Source: Niabella soli DSM 19437
GTDB lineage: Bacteria; Bacteroidota; Bacteroidia; Chitinophagales; Chitinophagaceae
Reading direction: 5' to 3'
DNA length: 64,000 bases
NCBI RefSeq assembly: GCF_000243115.2
Contig: NZ_CP007035.1
Coordinates: 496,001 to 560,000, forward strand
The notes under the pieces were generated by a model that was not told where the DNA came from, searched no databases, and saw only the letters and a program-made list of their open reading frames with translations. Shown one piece after another: positions 25,399-35,108 of the stretch. A program made the position numbers and the translations under genes. Within the stretch, counting starts at the first letter, position 1, and each line of letters begins with the position of its first letter.

Positions 25399-26100
25399 TT
25401 ACCATCCTAAGAATACAATGCCAATACCGCAGAGCGTCACCACACCGCCGCCGATGGCATGCATATACCGTTCCAGCCTGCTGGTATTAAAAAAAGAATA
25501 TCCATAAATGCCGATAAGCACCATAGCCAGCATAGTGATAACGGTACTGATGGTGAATACGGTAATGAGCACGACAATCTCTGTTATCGACCGCTGGGTG
25601 CCGGAGTAAAACAGCAACGGTACCAAAGGCTCACTGGGCCCCATCACAAAAATGGCGAAAAGCACCAGTGGCGTTACTTTTACGCGGCCCCCGGGCATAA
25701 CGGTTTGCCCGTGCGTATGCTCATAAACATACACATCGCCACCCATAACGTCAAAATGCTTATGCGGCTTATTGAGATAGGCCTGGCGGATGCCATATAA
25801 CAGGTACAGGACACCAAAGAGCAATAGCGCCCATCCAGAAAAGTGGCCTCTTACATCCTGCAGCCAGGTAATTTTAGTCAATTGCCATCCCAGGAAAACG
25901 CCCACAAATCCGATCAGCACGGAACTGAGGATATGCCCGATGCCGCAAATAATGGTCAGGAAAATAGTCCGGGAGCGGCTCCATTTCCGCGACCGGGAAA
26001 GTACTACAAATGGCAGGTAATGATCCGGGCCGGACGCAGTATGCAGGCAACTGATGGTAATGGCGGTCAACGCCAACGCTATTAATTGGGAATGTTCCAT
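25399..26100 (-). CDS. UreH/NicO-like nickel permease
   Basis: A 233-residue membrane protein with about six helices. HTASGPDHYLPFVVLSR near the N-terminus resembles the HxxxxDH metal-recognition motif of NicO/HoxN nickel-cobalt permeases. GPSEPLVPLLFY and the loop rich in His (HKHFDVMGGDVYVYEHTHGQT) fit a nickel role. Similar genes sit in urease clusters as ureH or ureJ. It overlaps the end of ureD by 19 nt, so expression is coupled. It probably imports Ni2+ for the urease active site. Confidence 0.85.
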   Translation of the reverse strand: MEHSQLIALALTAITISCLHTASGPDHYLPFVVLSRSRKWSRSRTIFLTIICGIGHILSSVLIGFVGVFLGWQLTKITWLQDVRGHFSGWALLLFGVLYLLYGIRQAYLNKPHKHFDVMGGDVYVYEHTHGQTVMPGGRVKVTPLVLFAIFVMGPSEPLVPLLFYSGTQRSITEIVVLITVFTISTVITMLAMVLIGIYGYSFFNTSRLERYMHAIGGGVVTLCGIGIVFLGW

Positions 26101-26870
26101 AGAAGCTCCTGTATGTTTTGAAAAAGCGTAAATAATTGTTCGCCGCCATGCCCCAGCACGCGCACCACGAAACCCTTATGATGGAGTTGAGATACCCCGC
26201 CAAGAATGTCTTCCTCCCGCTCCAGCAGTTCATTTATTTTGTCTACAAGCTCAGGAACAGGCAGGGCATCAGTTGTGGCGGAATAAATAAGCGTGCCCTG
26301 GTGGGTGAAATTTTCCAGCAGGCCCATTGCCTGCAGCGGGTTTTCTTTGGGCTGCAACAGGATGTTATCTTTAAGCACCAGCCTGTCGTTATGGAACACC
26401 TCAAAAAGATTGTGGAATTTGGTAAACTCAAAAACCTCTCCATGATGTTTGCGCCCGCAGGTGATGATCTCGCTCATCAGCAGTTCACAATGCTCCGCCA
26501 TATGAATGCGGCTACGACTGATAAAAGTGGAATTTTTATGCGGCACAATGGGGTGGGGCACATAGAAAAAGGAACTTCCTTTTTCCATAATAACCTCCAT
26601 TTGCTGTCGGGCACTGGCTTCCATATTATACAACCGCTGGTAGGATTGCGATTGCAATTGAAGGCGGGCGTTTTCCTTTACCCGTATTGAAAGCTCGTGT
26701 TCATCTCCGCTGAGGATGCCGGGCGATGAGCTCATGATCATCAGGTAGGCATGGTCATCCGGTTTATGCTGTCCAACAGGGATCACCCGGAACGGCTGTG
26801 TAACATACACATCCCTCAGGAACGATCTTTTCTCGTTTTTTTCAACCGTGATATTTAGTGTATTGATCAT
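26082..26870 (-). CDS. ureD: Urease accessory protein UreD
   Basis: A 262-residue accessory protein that binds apo-urease and, with UreF and UreG, forms the nickel-insertion complex. Family features: RDVYVTQPFRVIPVG, the stretch GILSGDEHELSIRVKENARLQLQSQSYQRLY, and FYVPHPIVPHKNSTFISRSRIHMAEHCELLMSEIITCGRKHHGEVF. Length is standard. The start is one base after the ureG stop. No transmembrane or signal sequence is visible, in keeping with a cytosolic protein. Confidence 0.95.
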   Translation of the reverse strand: MINTLNITVEKNEKRSFLRDVYVTQPFRVIPVGQHKPDDHAYLMIMSSSPGILSGDEHELSIRVKENARLQLQSQSYQRLYNMEASARQQMEVIMEKGSSFFYVPHPIVPHKNSTFISRSRIHMAEHCELLMSEIITCGRKHHGEVFEFTKFHNLFEVFHNDRLVLKDNILLQPKENPLQAMGLLENFTHQGTLIYSATTDALPVPELVDKINELLEREEDILGGVSQLHHKGFVVRVLGHGGEQLFTLFQNIQELLWNIPN

Positions 26871-26871
26871 G

Positions 26872-27507
26872 CTACCTAACTAATGCAGGTTCTTCAACCG
26901 CTTCTAACAATGCATATTTTTTGATCCAGCCGATCACCGCATCTAAGCCTTGCATAGACATTAAATTCGTGAACACAAAGGGCGCGCCCTTGCGCATGCG
27001 CCGGGCGTCGTTTTCCATTACTTCAAGACTGGCGCCCACATAGGGGGCCAGGTCGATCTTGTTGATCAGTAAAAGATCGGAACGGGTAATGCCGGGCCCG
27101 CCTTTCCGGGGGATCTTTTCTCCTTCAGCCACATCAATTACAAAGATGGTCACATCGGCCAGGTCCGGACTAAAAGTGGCAGAAAGGTTGTCGCCGCCGC
27201 TTTCAATAAGGATCAGCTCAATATCAGGAAAACGGCTCACCAGTTCATCCACCGCTTCCAGGTTCATGCTGGCATCTTCCCGGATGGCGGTGTGCGGGCA
27301 GCCCCCCGTTTCCACGCCAATGATCCTGGTCTGTGGTAATAAACTGTTCTTGGCCATAAACTCGGCATCTTCTTTTGTATAGATGTCATTGGTGATTACG
27401 GCCAGGTTATATTCGTGCAGCAACCGGCGGCTCAACCGCTCCAGCAGGGCCGTTTTTCCCGATCCTACCGGGCCGGCTACGCCTATTTTTACATATTTTC
27501 TTTCCAT
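26872..27507 (-). CDS. ureG: Urease accessory GTPase UreG
   Basis: A 211-residue GTPase that carries Ni2+ and powers its insertion into urease. The P-loop GPVGSGKT is at 12-19, [18 protein letters not shown] carries the conserved Cys-Pro-His nickel site, [15 protein letters not shown] follows, and [11 protein letters not shown] is the guanine-specificity motif. Length and motifs are typical. It is separated from ureF by a repeat-filled 191-nt gap. Confidence 0.98.
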   Translation of the reverse strand: MERKYVKIGVAGPVGSGKTALLERLSRRLLHEYNLAVITNDIYTKEDAEFMAKNSLLPQTRIIGVETGGCPHTAIREDASMNLEAVDELVSRFPDIELILIESGGDNLSATFSPDLADVTIFVIDVAEGEKIPRKGGPGITRSDLLLINKIDLAPYVGASLEVMENDARRMRKGAPFVFTNLMSMQGLDAVIGWIKKYALLEAVEEPALVR

Positions 27508-27698
27508 TTGTTTTTGTTTATATTTTATTTTTTATGTTCCCGGCGGAAGAACAGGTCTCAGCCAAGTTGCGTCGCACTCTTCAGCTATAGTGCTACTATC
27601 ATCGCCGTCACCCCGAGTGAAGTGTAACGGAACCGAGGGGCCTCGCGCTAGCAGCAGATGGTTCGGCTTCGCTGCGCTCACCATGGTGTAGCGGCGAC
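27508..27698. repeat. Palindromic repeat inside the urease operon (ureF-ureG gap)
   Basis: Around 27607-27690 is a CGTCACCCCGAGTGAAG...TTCGGCTTCGCTGCGCTCACC-type element. The same class (GTCACCCTGAGCGCAACG ... CTGCGCTCGGCATGACG) sits at 29058-29156 and a degenerate copy lies near 50316. Such TCATCCTGAGC repeats are scattered through many Bacteroidota genomes. Here it separates co-oriented urease genes and could affect mRNA processing. Confidence 0.7.
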
Positions 27699-28388
27699 TT
27701 ACGACATATACAACCTCGAATACAACCGCTCGTGCCGCATACACCGGATGTCAAATGCTACGGCACAAAGGCCCAGCATTTCATCCGGAATATCGACAGT
27801 CGTTTCGCTTAACTCTTTTAGCAAAGGCTGGATCTGGAACAGGATGTCCTGCCCGTCCAGTTGCCCCAGCGGCACCAGTTTCACGCTATTGGTGATCATG
27901 CCCACAGCGGCATTGTAATAGAATGCAAACAGGGCCTCGGGTAATGGAATATCCAATAGCCGGGCATAGCATCCAAATACGATGCAATAGTGCGGATCGG
28001 CTTCTTTTTCCCGTATCGCCCGCTCAAACTGCGTTACCAGCTCAAAGGGCTGCTGGCGCTTAAATATTTTGATCAGCCGCAGTCCCAGTTTAATGCTGGC
28101 CTGGCGAATCTCCATCGGCGATTTCAACGCCGTGCATTCCCCGCTCAGTCGTTGCAGTTCCGGGAGGTCCTGCTGCGCGGCGGCCCGGTAGGCGCTTACC
28201 ATAAAAGCGGCATCGTTGTACAGGATGTTTTGCTGCAGCATATTAACCACAAATGCCTTTGCTGTAACTGCGTTGTTTACGATGCCTTCCTGCACATAGG
28301 TTTCCAGCCCGTTGCTGTGGGTGTACCCGCCAATGGGGAGGGTGGGATCGGAAAGATGAAGCAGGGCGCCTAAAAAATAAGATTGCAT
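27699..28388 (-). CDS. ureF: Urease accessory protein UreF
   Basis: A 229-residue all-helical accessory protein that acts as a GTPase-regulating partner of UreG in nickel insertion. The start LGALLHLSDPTLPIGGYTHSNGLETYVQEG is the family signature (DPTLPIGGFSHSxGLE). AAVGMITNSVKLVPLGQLDGQDILF and the C-terminal MRHERLYSRLYMS are also typical and show the gene is complete. It follows ureE after 76 nt. Confidence 0.96.
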   Translation of the reverse strand: MQSYFLGALLHLSDPTLPIGGYTHSNGLETYVQEGIVNNAVTAKAFVVNMLQQNILYNDAAFMVSAYRAAAQQDLPELQRLSGECTALKSPMEIRQASIKLGLRLIKIFKRQQPFELVTQFERAIREKEADPHYCIVFGCYARLLDIPLPEALFAFYYNAAVGMITNSVKLVPLGQLDGQDILFQIQPLLKELSETTVDIPDEMLGLCAVAFDIRCMRHERLYSRLYMS

Positions 28389-28464
28389 GAAGTGTTGTTT
28401 TTGTTGATCGGCAAAGCCGATAAAATAAGGGTATGAAGCGTGGACGCTTCATACAGTCCATACG

Positions 28465-28968
28465 TTATTCTTTTGATGCCAGGTTTAAAATTTTTGAGAA
28501 AAGCGAATTGTTGTTGCCGTGACTATGCGGCTCTACATTTGATTTAAGTATGCTGAGCAGACGGACCACTTGCTTTTCGGGCCGGTAGCCGCTGCTTTCC
28601 AGCCACCGGAACATGGGCATTTCAAAAGGCATCATTACTTTATCATCCTGGATAAAAAGCGGCAGATGCTTGTTGCCGATCTCATAACAGATCGTCCCCA
28701 TCTCTAAAAGTGTTTGCGGCGCAAGTACAATCGCCTCGCAGGGCTTAATGTCTACGGTTACAATGGAGTTCCCTTCCCTAAACAAGATGTCTCCCTGATG
28801 GAGCCGCTGCCCTTCGCGCAAAAATTTTATGGCAATCTCCCTTCCGGCACGGGTATGTTTCCGCTGGATGCGCTTGGTGGTTTCATACCACTCCAGTTCC
28901 AGCAGATCCTGCTCCAGGCCGTCCGCGGGCATGTCGGAACTATTACCGATGATTTCTCTTACGATCAT
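28465..28968 (-). CDS. ureE: Urease accessory protein UreE
   Basis: A 167-residue nickel metallochaperone. The N-terminal domain includes KRIQRKHTRAGREIAIKF; the C-terminal domain has GTICYEIGNKHLPLFIQDDKVMMPFEMPM with the conserved nickel-binding His in GNKH. The C-terminal tail is poor in His compared with Klebsiella UreE (only PHSHGNNNS), so storage capacity is likely low. The upstream His-rich exported protein and the NicO-like permease may matter more for nickel supply. Confidence 0.95.
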   Translation of the reverse strand: MIVREIIGNSSDMPADGLEQDLLELEWYETTKRIQRKHTRAGREIAIKFLREGQRLHQGDILFREGNSIVTVDIKPCEAIVLAPQTLLEMGTICYEIGNKHLPLFIQDDKVMMPFEMPMFRWLESSGYRPEKQVVRLLSILKSNVEPHSHGNNNSLFSKILNLASKE

Positions 28969-29238
28969 GAACTGTGTTTTTTGAAAAGAAATGTTTTATT
29001 GAAGATGTTATGCTGTTGCTGTCTGCTCTGCAAAATCAATGTGATGATGAAATCTTTATGTCGTCACCCTGAGCGCAACGAAATGGAGCCGAAGGGTCTC
29101 TCGATTATAGAAAAGTTCGATATTACAGAGATGCCTCGGCTGCGCTCGGCATGACGAAAGTATAGTTGACTTCCAATGCATTGATAATTATGAAAGCTAT
29201 GTGCCTATGTGGTTTTTTATTGAATATTGACGTGATCA
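28969..29238. repeat. Palindromic repeat inside the urease operon (ureC-ureE gap)
   Basis: The gap holds a GTCACCCTGAGCGCAACG ... CTGCGCTCGGCATGACG element (29058-29156), a full inverted-repeat copy of the class also found in the ureF-ureG gap. No gene is seen. Confidence 0.7.
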
Positions 29239-30960
29239 TTAAAACAGGAAATACCGCTGCCCGAGCGCTACTTCTGCTATTGGTTCGCAGGTGATCTTTT
29301 TGCCATCCACCCGTACTTCGTAGTTTTCCGGGTTTACGGTGATCTCGGGCAACCCGTTGTTGTGCACCATATCTCTTTTGGAAATATTGCGGCAGTTCAT
29401 CACCGGCAACAATGTTTTTTCCAGTCCGTATTCCTCTTTGATATTCTTTTCCAGAGATGCTTTCGACACAAAGGTGAACGCGGAGCGGGTTACGGCCTTG
29501 CCATACGCCGCAAACATATTACGGATGATGATGGGCTGCGGGGTAGGGATGGAGGCGTTGGCATCGCCCATTTTACTGGCGATGATCATACCTGCCTTGA
29601 TGATCATTTCCGGCTTGGCCCCGAAAAGTGCGGGCTTCCAAAGAACCAGGTCCGCAATTTTACCGGTTTCTATCGATCCTACATAGCTGGAAATACCATG
29701 GGCAATGGCGGGGTTGATGGTGTATTTGGATACATACCGCTTTGCGCGGAAGTTGTCGTTATTATTCTTCTCGTCCTCCTGCAAATGTCCCTTTTGTTTT
29801 TTCATTTTATCGGCGGTCTGCCAGGTGCGGGTGATCACTTCACCCACACGGCCCATTGCCTGCGAGTCGGAGCTCATAATGCTGAATACGCCCATGTCCT
29901 GCAGAATGTCTTCTGCCGCGATGGTCTCCGGCCGGATCCGGGAATCAGCGAAGGCCACATCCTCTGGAATGTCCTTGCTCAGGTGGTGGCATACCATCAG
30001 CATATCCAGGTGCTCATCAATCGTATTTTTTGTATAGGGGCGGGTAGGGTTGGTGGAAGCCGGCAGCACATTAGGATACATGGCCGCTTTAATAATATCC
30101 GGAGCGTGTCCGCCGCCAGCGCCTTCTGTGTGGAAGGTATGGATCACCCTTCCGTTGATGGCGTTGATGGTATCTTCCAGGTAACCTGCTTCATTCAGGG
30201 TATCCGTATGGATCGCCACCTGCACGTCATAGGCATCGGCTACTTTTAAGGAAGCGTCAATCACTGCGGGGGTGGCGCCCCAGTCTTCGTGGATCTTTAC
30301 GCCCAACGCGCCGGCTTCAATCTGCTCGGCTATAGGTGCTTCTGTAGCACAGTTCCCTTTGCCAAAGAAACCAAGGTTCATTGGAAAGGCTTCTGCTGCC
30401 TGCAGCATCCGCTGGATATTCCATTTACCCGGGGTTACCGTAGTGGCATTGGTGCCATCGGCGGGGCCGGTGCCACCACCGATCATGGTAGTGATGCCGC
30501 TGTACAGCGCTGTTTCTATCTGGGTAGGGCTTATAAAATGAATATGGGTGTCGATACCGCCGGCGGTAAGAATATACCCCGCGCCGCCATGTACTTCCGT
30601 AGAAGCGCCAATGATCATATTGGGTGAAATGTTATCGGAAGTATCCGGGTTGCCGGCACAGCCCACCCCCACAATTTTTCCGTCCTTAATGCCCACATCA
30701 CCCTTTACGATACCCCAGTGGTCAATCACAATTACATCGGTAATAACCAGGTCCAGCACGCCCTGATCGCGCACCGCGGTAGACGATTGGCACATGCCAT
30801 CCCGGATGGTTTTACCGCCACCGAATTTCGCTTCATCACCGGCGTGTGTAAAATCTTTTTCAATTTCGATGATGATCTCGGTATCCCCCAGGCGTACTTT
30901 ATCGCCTTCAGTGGGGCCGAATATATTGCTATGCGTTTTTCTGCTTATTTTAAGACTCAT
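29239..30960 (-). CDS. ureC: Urease subunit alpha
   Basis: The 573-residue catalytic subunit that hydrolyses urea to ammonia and carbamate with two nickel ions. Nickel ligands and active-site residues are visible: THIH (His139/His141), carbamylated Lys222 in VKIHEDWG, His in [11 protein letters not shown] and [20 protein letters not shown] in the mobile flap region and Asp in SSDSQAMGR follow. It opens [24 protein letters not shown] as expected and ends QRYFLF. Length matches single-alpha bacterial ureases with separate beta and gamma subunits. Confidence 0.99.
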   Translation of the reverse strand: MSLKISRKTHSNIFGPTEGDKVRLGDTEIIIEIEKDFTHAGDEAKFGGGKTIRDGMCQSSTAVRDQGVLDLVITDVIVIDHWGIVKGDVGIKDGKIVGVGCAGNPDTSDNISPNMIIGASTEVHGGAGYILTAGGIDTHIHFISPTQIETALYSGITTMIGGGTGPADGTNATTVTPGKWNIQRMLQAAEAFPMNLGFFGKGNCATEAPIAEQIEAGALGVKIHEDWGATPAVIDASLKVADAYDVQVAIHTDTLNEAGYLEDTINAINGRVIHTFHTEGAGGGHAPDIIKAAMYPNVLPASTNPTRPYTKNTIDEHLDMLMVCHHLSKDIPEDVAFADSRIRPETIAAEDILQDMGVFSIMSSDSQAMGRVGEVITRTWQTADKMKKQKGHLQEDEKNNNDNFRAKRYVSKYTINPAIAHGISSYVGSIETGKIADLVLWKPALFGAKPEMIIKAGMIIASKMGDANASIPTPQPIIIRNMFAAYGKAVTRSAFTFVSKASLEKNIKEEYGLEKTLLPVMNCRNISKRDMVHNNGLPEITVNPENYEVRVDGKKITCEPIAEVALGQRYFLF

Positions 30961-30992
30961 AGTGAATCGATTTTTAAATGATAATAGAATGA

Positions 30993-31370
30993 TTATTTCA
31001 CTTCTTTGTTTTTAAACTGAAGCGTTTCCACTTTCTGCAGGGCCGCCAGTTTGTTTTTGGGCAGGGTGGTATCTCCGTTTACCAGGTTGTTATGCCCGTA
31101 TACGCGGCGCATGCCTCCAAGTTCCACCAGCTCCACTTCCTTGGTTTCGCCGGGCTCAAAGCGCACAGCGGTACTGGCAATGATGTTTAGCCGCATGCCA
31201 AACGTCTTTTCACGGATGAAGGACAGGGCGCGGTTTACTTCAAAAAAATGAAAATGGGAACCTACCTGTATCGGCCGGTCGCCGGTATTCGTTACTTTGA
31301 TCTTTGTGGTTTTGCGGTCTTTGTTGGCGATAATGTCGCCTTTTTTTATAAAATATTCTCCTGGGATCAT
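30993..31370 (-). CDS. ureB: Urease subunit beta
   Basis: A 125-residue non-catalytic subunit. [37 protein letters not shown] and [27 protein letters not shown] are diagnostic. It lies between ureA (18-nt gap) and ureC (32-nt gap). Confidence 0.98.
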   Translation of the reverse strand: MIPGEYFIKKGDIIANKDRKTTKIKVTNTGDRPIQVGSHFHFFEVNRALSFIREKTFGMRLNIIASTAVRFEPGETKEVELVELGGMRRVYGHNNLVNGDTTLPKNKLAALQKVETLQFKNKEVK

Positions 31371-31388
31371 GAGTTCAGATTTATATGT

Positions 31389-31691
31389 TTAACGAATGGG
31401 ATCATGTACGGTTACCAGTTTGGTCCCGTCAGGAAAGGTGGCTTCGATCTGGATGTCGTGGATCATTTCAGGAATGCCCTCCATAACATCCTTCCGGCCA
31501 AGGAGCGTAGCCCCGTACTGCATCAGTTCGGCAACGGTTCTACCATCCCTGGCGGCTTCCAGCAGTTCACTGCTGATATAGGCGATGGCTTCGGGGTAAT
31601 TGAGTTTCAGGCCACGGGCCTTTCTTTTCGCAGCTAATTCTCCGGCCAGATGGAGCATTAGTTTTTCCGTTTCGCGAGGCGTTAAGTGCAT
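31389..31691 (-). CDS. ureA: Urease subunit gamma
   Basis: A 100-residue non-catalytic subunit beginning [20 protein letters not shown] and continuing [33 protein letters not shown], then [22 protein letters not shown] use the ATG at 31691 because all UreA proteins begin there; the open frame extends to 31751. First structural gene of the urease cluster. Confidence 0.98.
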   Translation of the reverse strand: MHLTPRETEKLMLHLAGELAAKRKARGLKLNYPEAIAYISSELLEAARDGRTVAELMQYGATLLGRKDVMEGIPEMIHDIQIEATFPDGTKLVTVHDPIR

Positions 31692-31812
31692 AATAAAAGA
31701 TTTATGTAATGGTGATTGAAAACCGATAAGGATACCTGTGGTTGTACCCATAGGAGCAGGGCTGATCCGAAGGGAATAACAACAACAGGGTTGATACTAC
31801 TGCAGCAGTTGC

Positions 31813-32196
31813 TTAAATGTAGGGTATACGAAGGGTGTGGTGCAATAAATAGATCGGCAGTTTTCGAGTGATTAATTCCGAAAGACGGATCTGGCTTTCA
31901 TCCGGCTGGACAGCTTGTTGCTGTAGCCGGTAATCCTGATGCAGGCTCCTTAAAAATAAGGCAGGGAAATAAAGGTATTTGTCAATTGAGAAATCATCCT
32001 CTGCCAGAAAAAGAAGTGCATCGTCTTCCGCGGGAGCGGCTTTGCTAAAGCCTGCGTTAGCCGGGGCGGTACCTAAAGGGGGATGGTTGTGGATTTTGTT
32101 AATGGGCCTGTTGTTGGTCGCCGGATGATGACCTGCAGCATGCGCCGTCAGGATAAAGGAAAAGAAAACAACAAAAATCCACACTAAACGTTTCAT
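31813..32196 (-). CDS. Small exported His-rich protein preceding ureA
   Basis: A 127-residue protein with a signal peptide (MKRLVWIFVVFFSFILTAHAA). The mature N-terminus is His-rich: GHHP, KIHNHPP, with further HH near the C-terminus (YLLHHTLRIPYI). It is otherwise unlike any family I know. Transcribed in the same direction 121 nt before ureA and after a -7-like element, it could be the first gene of the urease operon. The His residues suggest metal (perhaps nickel) binding in the periplasm. That is inference; the gene could equally be unrelated. Confidence 0.65.
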   Translation of the reverse strand: MKRLVWIFVVFFSFILTAHAAGHHPATNNRPINKIHNHPPLGTAPANAGFSKAAPAEDDALLFLAEDDFSIDKYLYFPALFLRSLHQDYRLQQQAVQPDESQIRLSELITRKLPIYLLHHTLRIPYI

Positions 32197-32212
32197 ACCA
32201 ATGTTTACACAT

Positions 32213-32220
32213 CAAAATTA
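32213..32220 (-). promoter_or_regulatory. Probable -7 element upstream of the His-rich gene and urease cluster
   Basis: Reads TAATTTTG on the minus strand, matching TAnnTTTG, 17 nt upstream of the ATG at 32196. A perfect palindrome lies 10 nt further upstream (32230-32245). Confidence 0.5.
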
Positions 32221-32229
32221 CTATCATCT

Positions 32230-32245
32230 GCTATTTAAAAATAGC
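32230..32245. promoter_or_regulatory. 16-bp palindrome upstream of the urease locus
   Basis: GCTATTT and AAATAGC arms around two bases form a perfect inverted repeat in the -33 region of the putative promoter. This position suits a repressor or activator site (for example a nickel- or nitrogen-responsive regulator). No regulator is identified. Confidence 0.45.
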
Positions 32246-32562
32246 ACAAATCAGGACAAAATTGTTACGTATCTGGTTTTTGTTTTTTGATAACAGGTTT
32301 CCGGGAAACAGCGCTTACTTTTTTACAAAGACCAGTGGTGGTAACGGGGTTAAAAAAATAACTGAAATGAAAAGAGGCAACAAATTTAGCGTTTGGAGTA
32401 AACGCAATGGCATCCGCAGGAGCCTTCGTTCTCTAAATAGGAAGGGTTTCAAATTGAGTCTTCTTCTAGCTATACGGCCAGCGATTTGTTTGAAATGTAA
32501 GCTGATCTGTTGCGATGGTGGGAAGCATACGGTGCAAAATAAATGAGGACCGAGGTACTCTT
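32246..32562. other. Gap between the urease leader gene and the TPR gene
   Basis: No gene, RNA or repeat is recognised. The sequence is moderately AT-rich and probably holds only regulatory DNA. Confidence 0.4.
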
Positions 32563-34302
32563 TTAAAACACGGAGCCACTGATCGACACATCGCTGTTTT
32601 CAAATGCTTTTGCTGCCTGCTGTTGCATTTTTGCGGCGCCGCTTTTTTGTCCTTGCTTTTGAAACGCCATAGCCAATCCCAGTAGCGACCATCCATTTTT
32701 GGGATTTATTTCCAGGTCGCGTTCGTATACCCGCTGCGCGTCCCCGTAACGTTTGGCTTTCAAAAGGGCCGCACCAAGGTATTGTCGCGCCGGCAGTGCC
32801 CAGTCTTTCGGTTCACTGTAAGCCATGTTGTCTTCCTTCTTTACCGCCTGCTCCAGCAGCACTATGGCTTGTTCCAGGTCATTTTGCTCTTCAGCAATAA
32901 CGCTTGCTAAGATCTTCTCTGCAATTTGTGCACCGTGAATGGCGGGGTTGTTTCCCGGTGAAGCGGGTGCAGTTAATTGCGGATCCGACAGATTTTTTCT
33001 GAGTAGCTCCAGTTCACGGCTTGCCATCCGGGTTTGGTATGTTCTGGCATAAGCCATTCCGCGCCCGTAATGGGCTATTATACTGGCATAAATATAAGTA
33101 TCGGGTACTTCAGGGGCAGAAAGAATGGTTTCCCATTTACCAAAACGGATCATCGTAAGCATTGGGGTCATGTAGATATATTGCGCGAAAACGCCATCGA
33201 ACCCTGGTTGCTTCAGCGCACTGCTGTCAAAACTTTCCCTGCATTCTTTTGCAATCCGCAAGGCGTCCCCGAACCGGCCGGCCATGTTGGCACAGGCAGC
33301 CTGCATATGCAGGGTATGAACCAGGTAAAGGGGACTGGCTTCTTTTACGGCTGCAAACGTATGGGCATAGGTATAATAGCTTTTAACTGCAGCTTCATTC
33401 ACCCGGTCGCCCTTATCATAATAGCCGGTGCGTATATAAATGTGAGAGGGCATATGTACTAAATGTGCGATACCGGGCATCAGCGCCGGCAATTGGTTGG
33501 CGGCCATAAGTCCCCTTTCGGGATGCGTTGAAGCTTCTACTGCATGTATATAATAATGTAGCGCCCCGGGGTGGCGGGGTTCGTTCTTTAAGGCCTTTTC
33601 CAATACGTCAATAAGTTCCGGCGTCCAGGGCCGGGGCTGGTAATCTGCGGTGTACAAATCCCAGGGGTGGAGTTGCATCAGCGCATCGGCATATAAAACG
33701 CGGACATCAGTTTGCCGGGGATAACGCGTCATTATTTTTTTTAACGCCGTGGCGTAAGCCTGATAAAGTTGTTGCTGTCCGCCCGTTGGGTCTGGCGTAT
33801 ACCGCTGCAGCATGGAGGCGATCAACTCCTTTTCGACAGGGGTGCAATGAGTGCCTAATGCCCTGGCTTTTTGCGCGGCAATGAGCGCATCGGCCGGTGT
33901 ATTGTAATTTGCCCCGTTTATATTAGGCCCCATAGCCAGTGCCTGCCCCCAGTAACCCATTGCAAAAGAACTGTCAAACAAAGTAGCTTTTGCGAAGGAT
34001 GCCAGCGCTTCTATGATATGAAATCCATAATACATATTAATGCCCTGGTTAAAATAAATACGGGCGCTGTCATTGGCTGTTGTCACGGGCATACGATAGT
34101 TGCCCCAACCTTTCAGCAATGGGATAGCAGAAGCATTGGCGGACCCTTCATTAAAAGACGGCGGAGCACAGCGCAACACCACCCGTTTTTGATGCTGTGC
34201 AGAACGGCCACTGGTTTGTGTAACGGACATGCCCGTTATTTTTTTATAAGCCAGACTGGTGGTAATAAGTGCAGCAAAGATTAAAGTGATAAACAGTTTC
34301 AT
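32563..34302 (-). CDS. Exported tetratricopeptide-repeat protein with conserved histidines
   Basis: A 579-residue protein, starting from the ATG at 34302 (MKLFITLIFAALITTSLAY, a signal peptide). The open frame goes back to 34326 but adds residues before the signal. TPR-like helical pairs run through the chain, clearest in SFAKATLFDSSFAMGYWGQALAMG and in DAQRVYERDLEINPKNGWSLLGLAMAFQKQG near the C-terminus. Two HxxxH motifs (HYYIH; HMPSH in the middle) are unusual for plain TPRs and may bind a metal. Function is unknown. It is single, between the urease locus and a two-component system. Confidence 0.8.
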   Translation of the reverse strand: MKLFITLIFAALITTSLAYKKITGMSVTQTSGRSAQHQKRVVLRCAPPSFNEGSANASAIPLLKGWGNYRMPVTTANDSARIYFNQGINMYYGFHIIEALASFAKATLFDSSFAMGYWGQALAMGPNINGANYNTPADALIAAQKARALGTHCTPVEKELIASMLQRYTPDPTGGQQQLYQAYATALKKIMTRYPRQTDVRVLYADALMQLHPWDLYTADYQPRPWTPELIDVLEKALKNEPRHPGALHYYIHAVEASTHPERGLMAANQLPALMPGIAHLVHMPSHIYIRTGYYDKGDRVNEAAVKSYYTYAHTFAAVKEASPLYLVHTLHMQAACANMAGRFGDALRIAKECRESFDSSALKQPGFDGVFAQYIYMTPMLTMIRFGKWETILSAPEVPDTYIYASIIAHYGRGMAYARTYQTRMASRELELLRKNLSDPQLTAPASPGNNPAIHGAQIAEKILASVIAEEQNDLEQAIVLLEQAVKKEDNMAYSEPKDWALPARQYLGAALLKAKRYGDAQRVYERDLEINPKNGWSLLGLAMAFQKQGQKSGAAKMQQQAAKAFENSDVSISGSVF

Positions 34303-34484
34303 AGCACATAGTTTAGTTGTGTTCATTTTCTAAAGCACTGTTAGGAAAAAGTGATAGACGAAGAACCCCGTTAGTATACCTGTGTAAAGTAAGTATAAAT
34401 GCATGCACCGGCTATCCCTAATTTGAGGTATATAGGTAGGATCGTCCGGATGTATGTGCTGCTCCTGTTATAAAATCCAGTACC

Positions 34485-35108
34485 CTAAACAAGTTTATTT
34501 TCCACGGCAAAGCGGATCAGCATAGCGGTGTTGTTCACTCCGAATTTGGTAAGCAGGTTTTTGCGGTGCGAATCTACGGTTAGCGGGCTTATATAAAGCT
34601 GGTCGGCAATCTGGTTATTGGTCAGTCCCGCGGCAATGAGGCCCAGGACTTCTTTTTCACGCCGGGTGAGCACCGGGATCATACCGGGTGCGGCGGCGTT
34701 AGGGTGAAGCAGCAGTTGCTCCATAGACAAACTAAGATAAAGCCGTCCGCTCATCACCGTATGGATCGCTTCTTTTATTTCTTCTGCTGAAGCGCTTTTG
34801 ATCAGGTAGCCCGAAGCGCCATTGTCGATCATGCGGGTGATATAGCCCCGGTCGCTGAAGGTGCTGATGGCAATCACTTTCAGGGCAGGGAATTCTTTTT
34901 TAACTTTTTTGCAGAGCTCAATGCCGCTGATGTCTGGCAGGTTGATGTCCATTAAGACCAGGTCGACCGGATTTTTTTTCAGAAAGGGCAGGGCGTCGAT
35001 GGCGTTGCCGCAGGACCCTGCCACGTTTACTTCGTCTATTTCTTCCAGCAGGCTGCGTAATCCTGCAACGATCACGGGGTGGTCATCAACAATAAAAATA
35101 GTGGTCAT
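34485..35108 (-). CDS. NarL/LuxR-type response regulator
   Basis: A 207-residue two-component regulator. The receiver domain has acidic DD (8-9) and the phosphoacceptor Asp54 in LVLMDINLP; Lys in LIKSASAEE is the conserved receiver lysine. The C-terminal LuxR helix-turn-helix is LTRREKEVLGLIAAGLTNNQIADQLYISPLTVDSHRKNLLTKFG. Its start overlaps the sensor kinase stop (ATGA), so kinase and regulator are translationally coupled. Confidence 0.96.
   Translation of the reverse strand: MTTIFIVDDHPVIVAGLRSLLEEIDEVNVAGSCGNAIDALPFLKKNPVDLVLMDINLPDISGIELCKKVKKEFPALKVIAISTFSDRGYITRMIDNGASGYLIKSASAEEIKEAIHTVMSGRLYLSLSMEQLLLHPNAAAPGMIPVLTRREKEVLGLIAAGLTNNQIADQLYISPLTVDSHRKNLLTKFGVNNTAMLIRFAVENKLV

Noticed and set aside
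27532-27744. 70-codon minus-strand open frame between ureF and ureG
   Set aside because: It reads through the palindromic repeat and overlaps the ureF end in another frame.
29362-30249. 295-codon plus-strand open frame
   Set aside because: It is antisense within ureC, whose catalytic motifs are complete.
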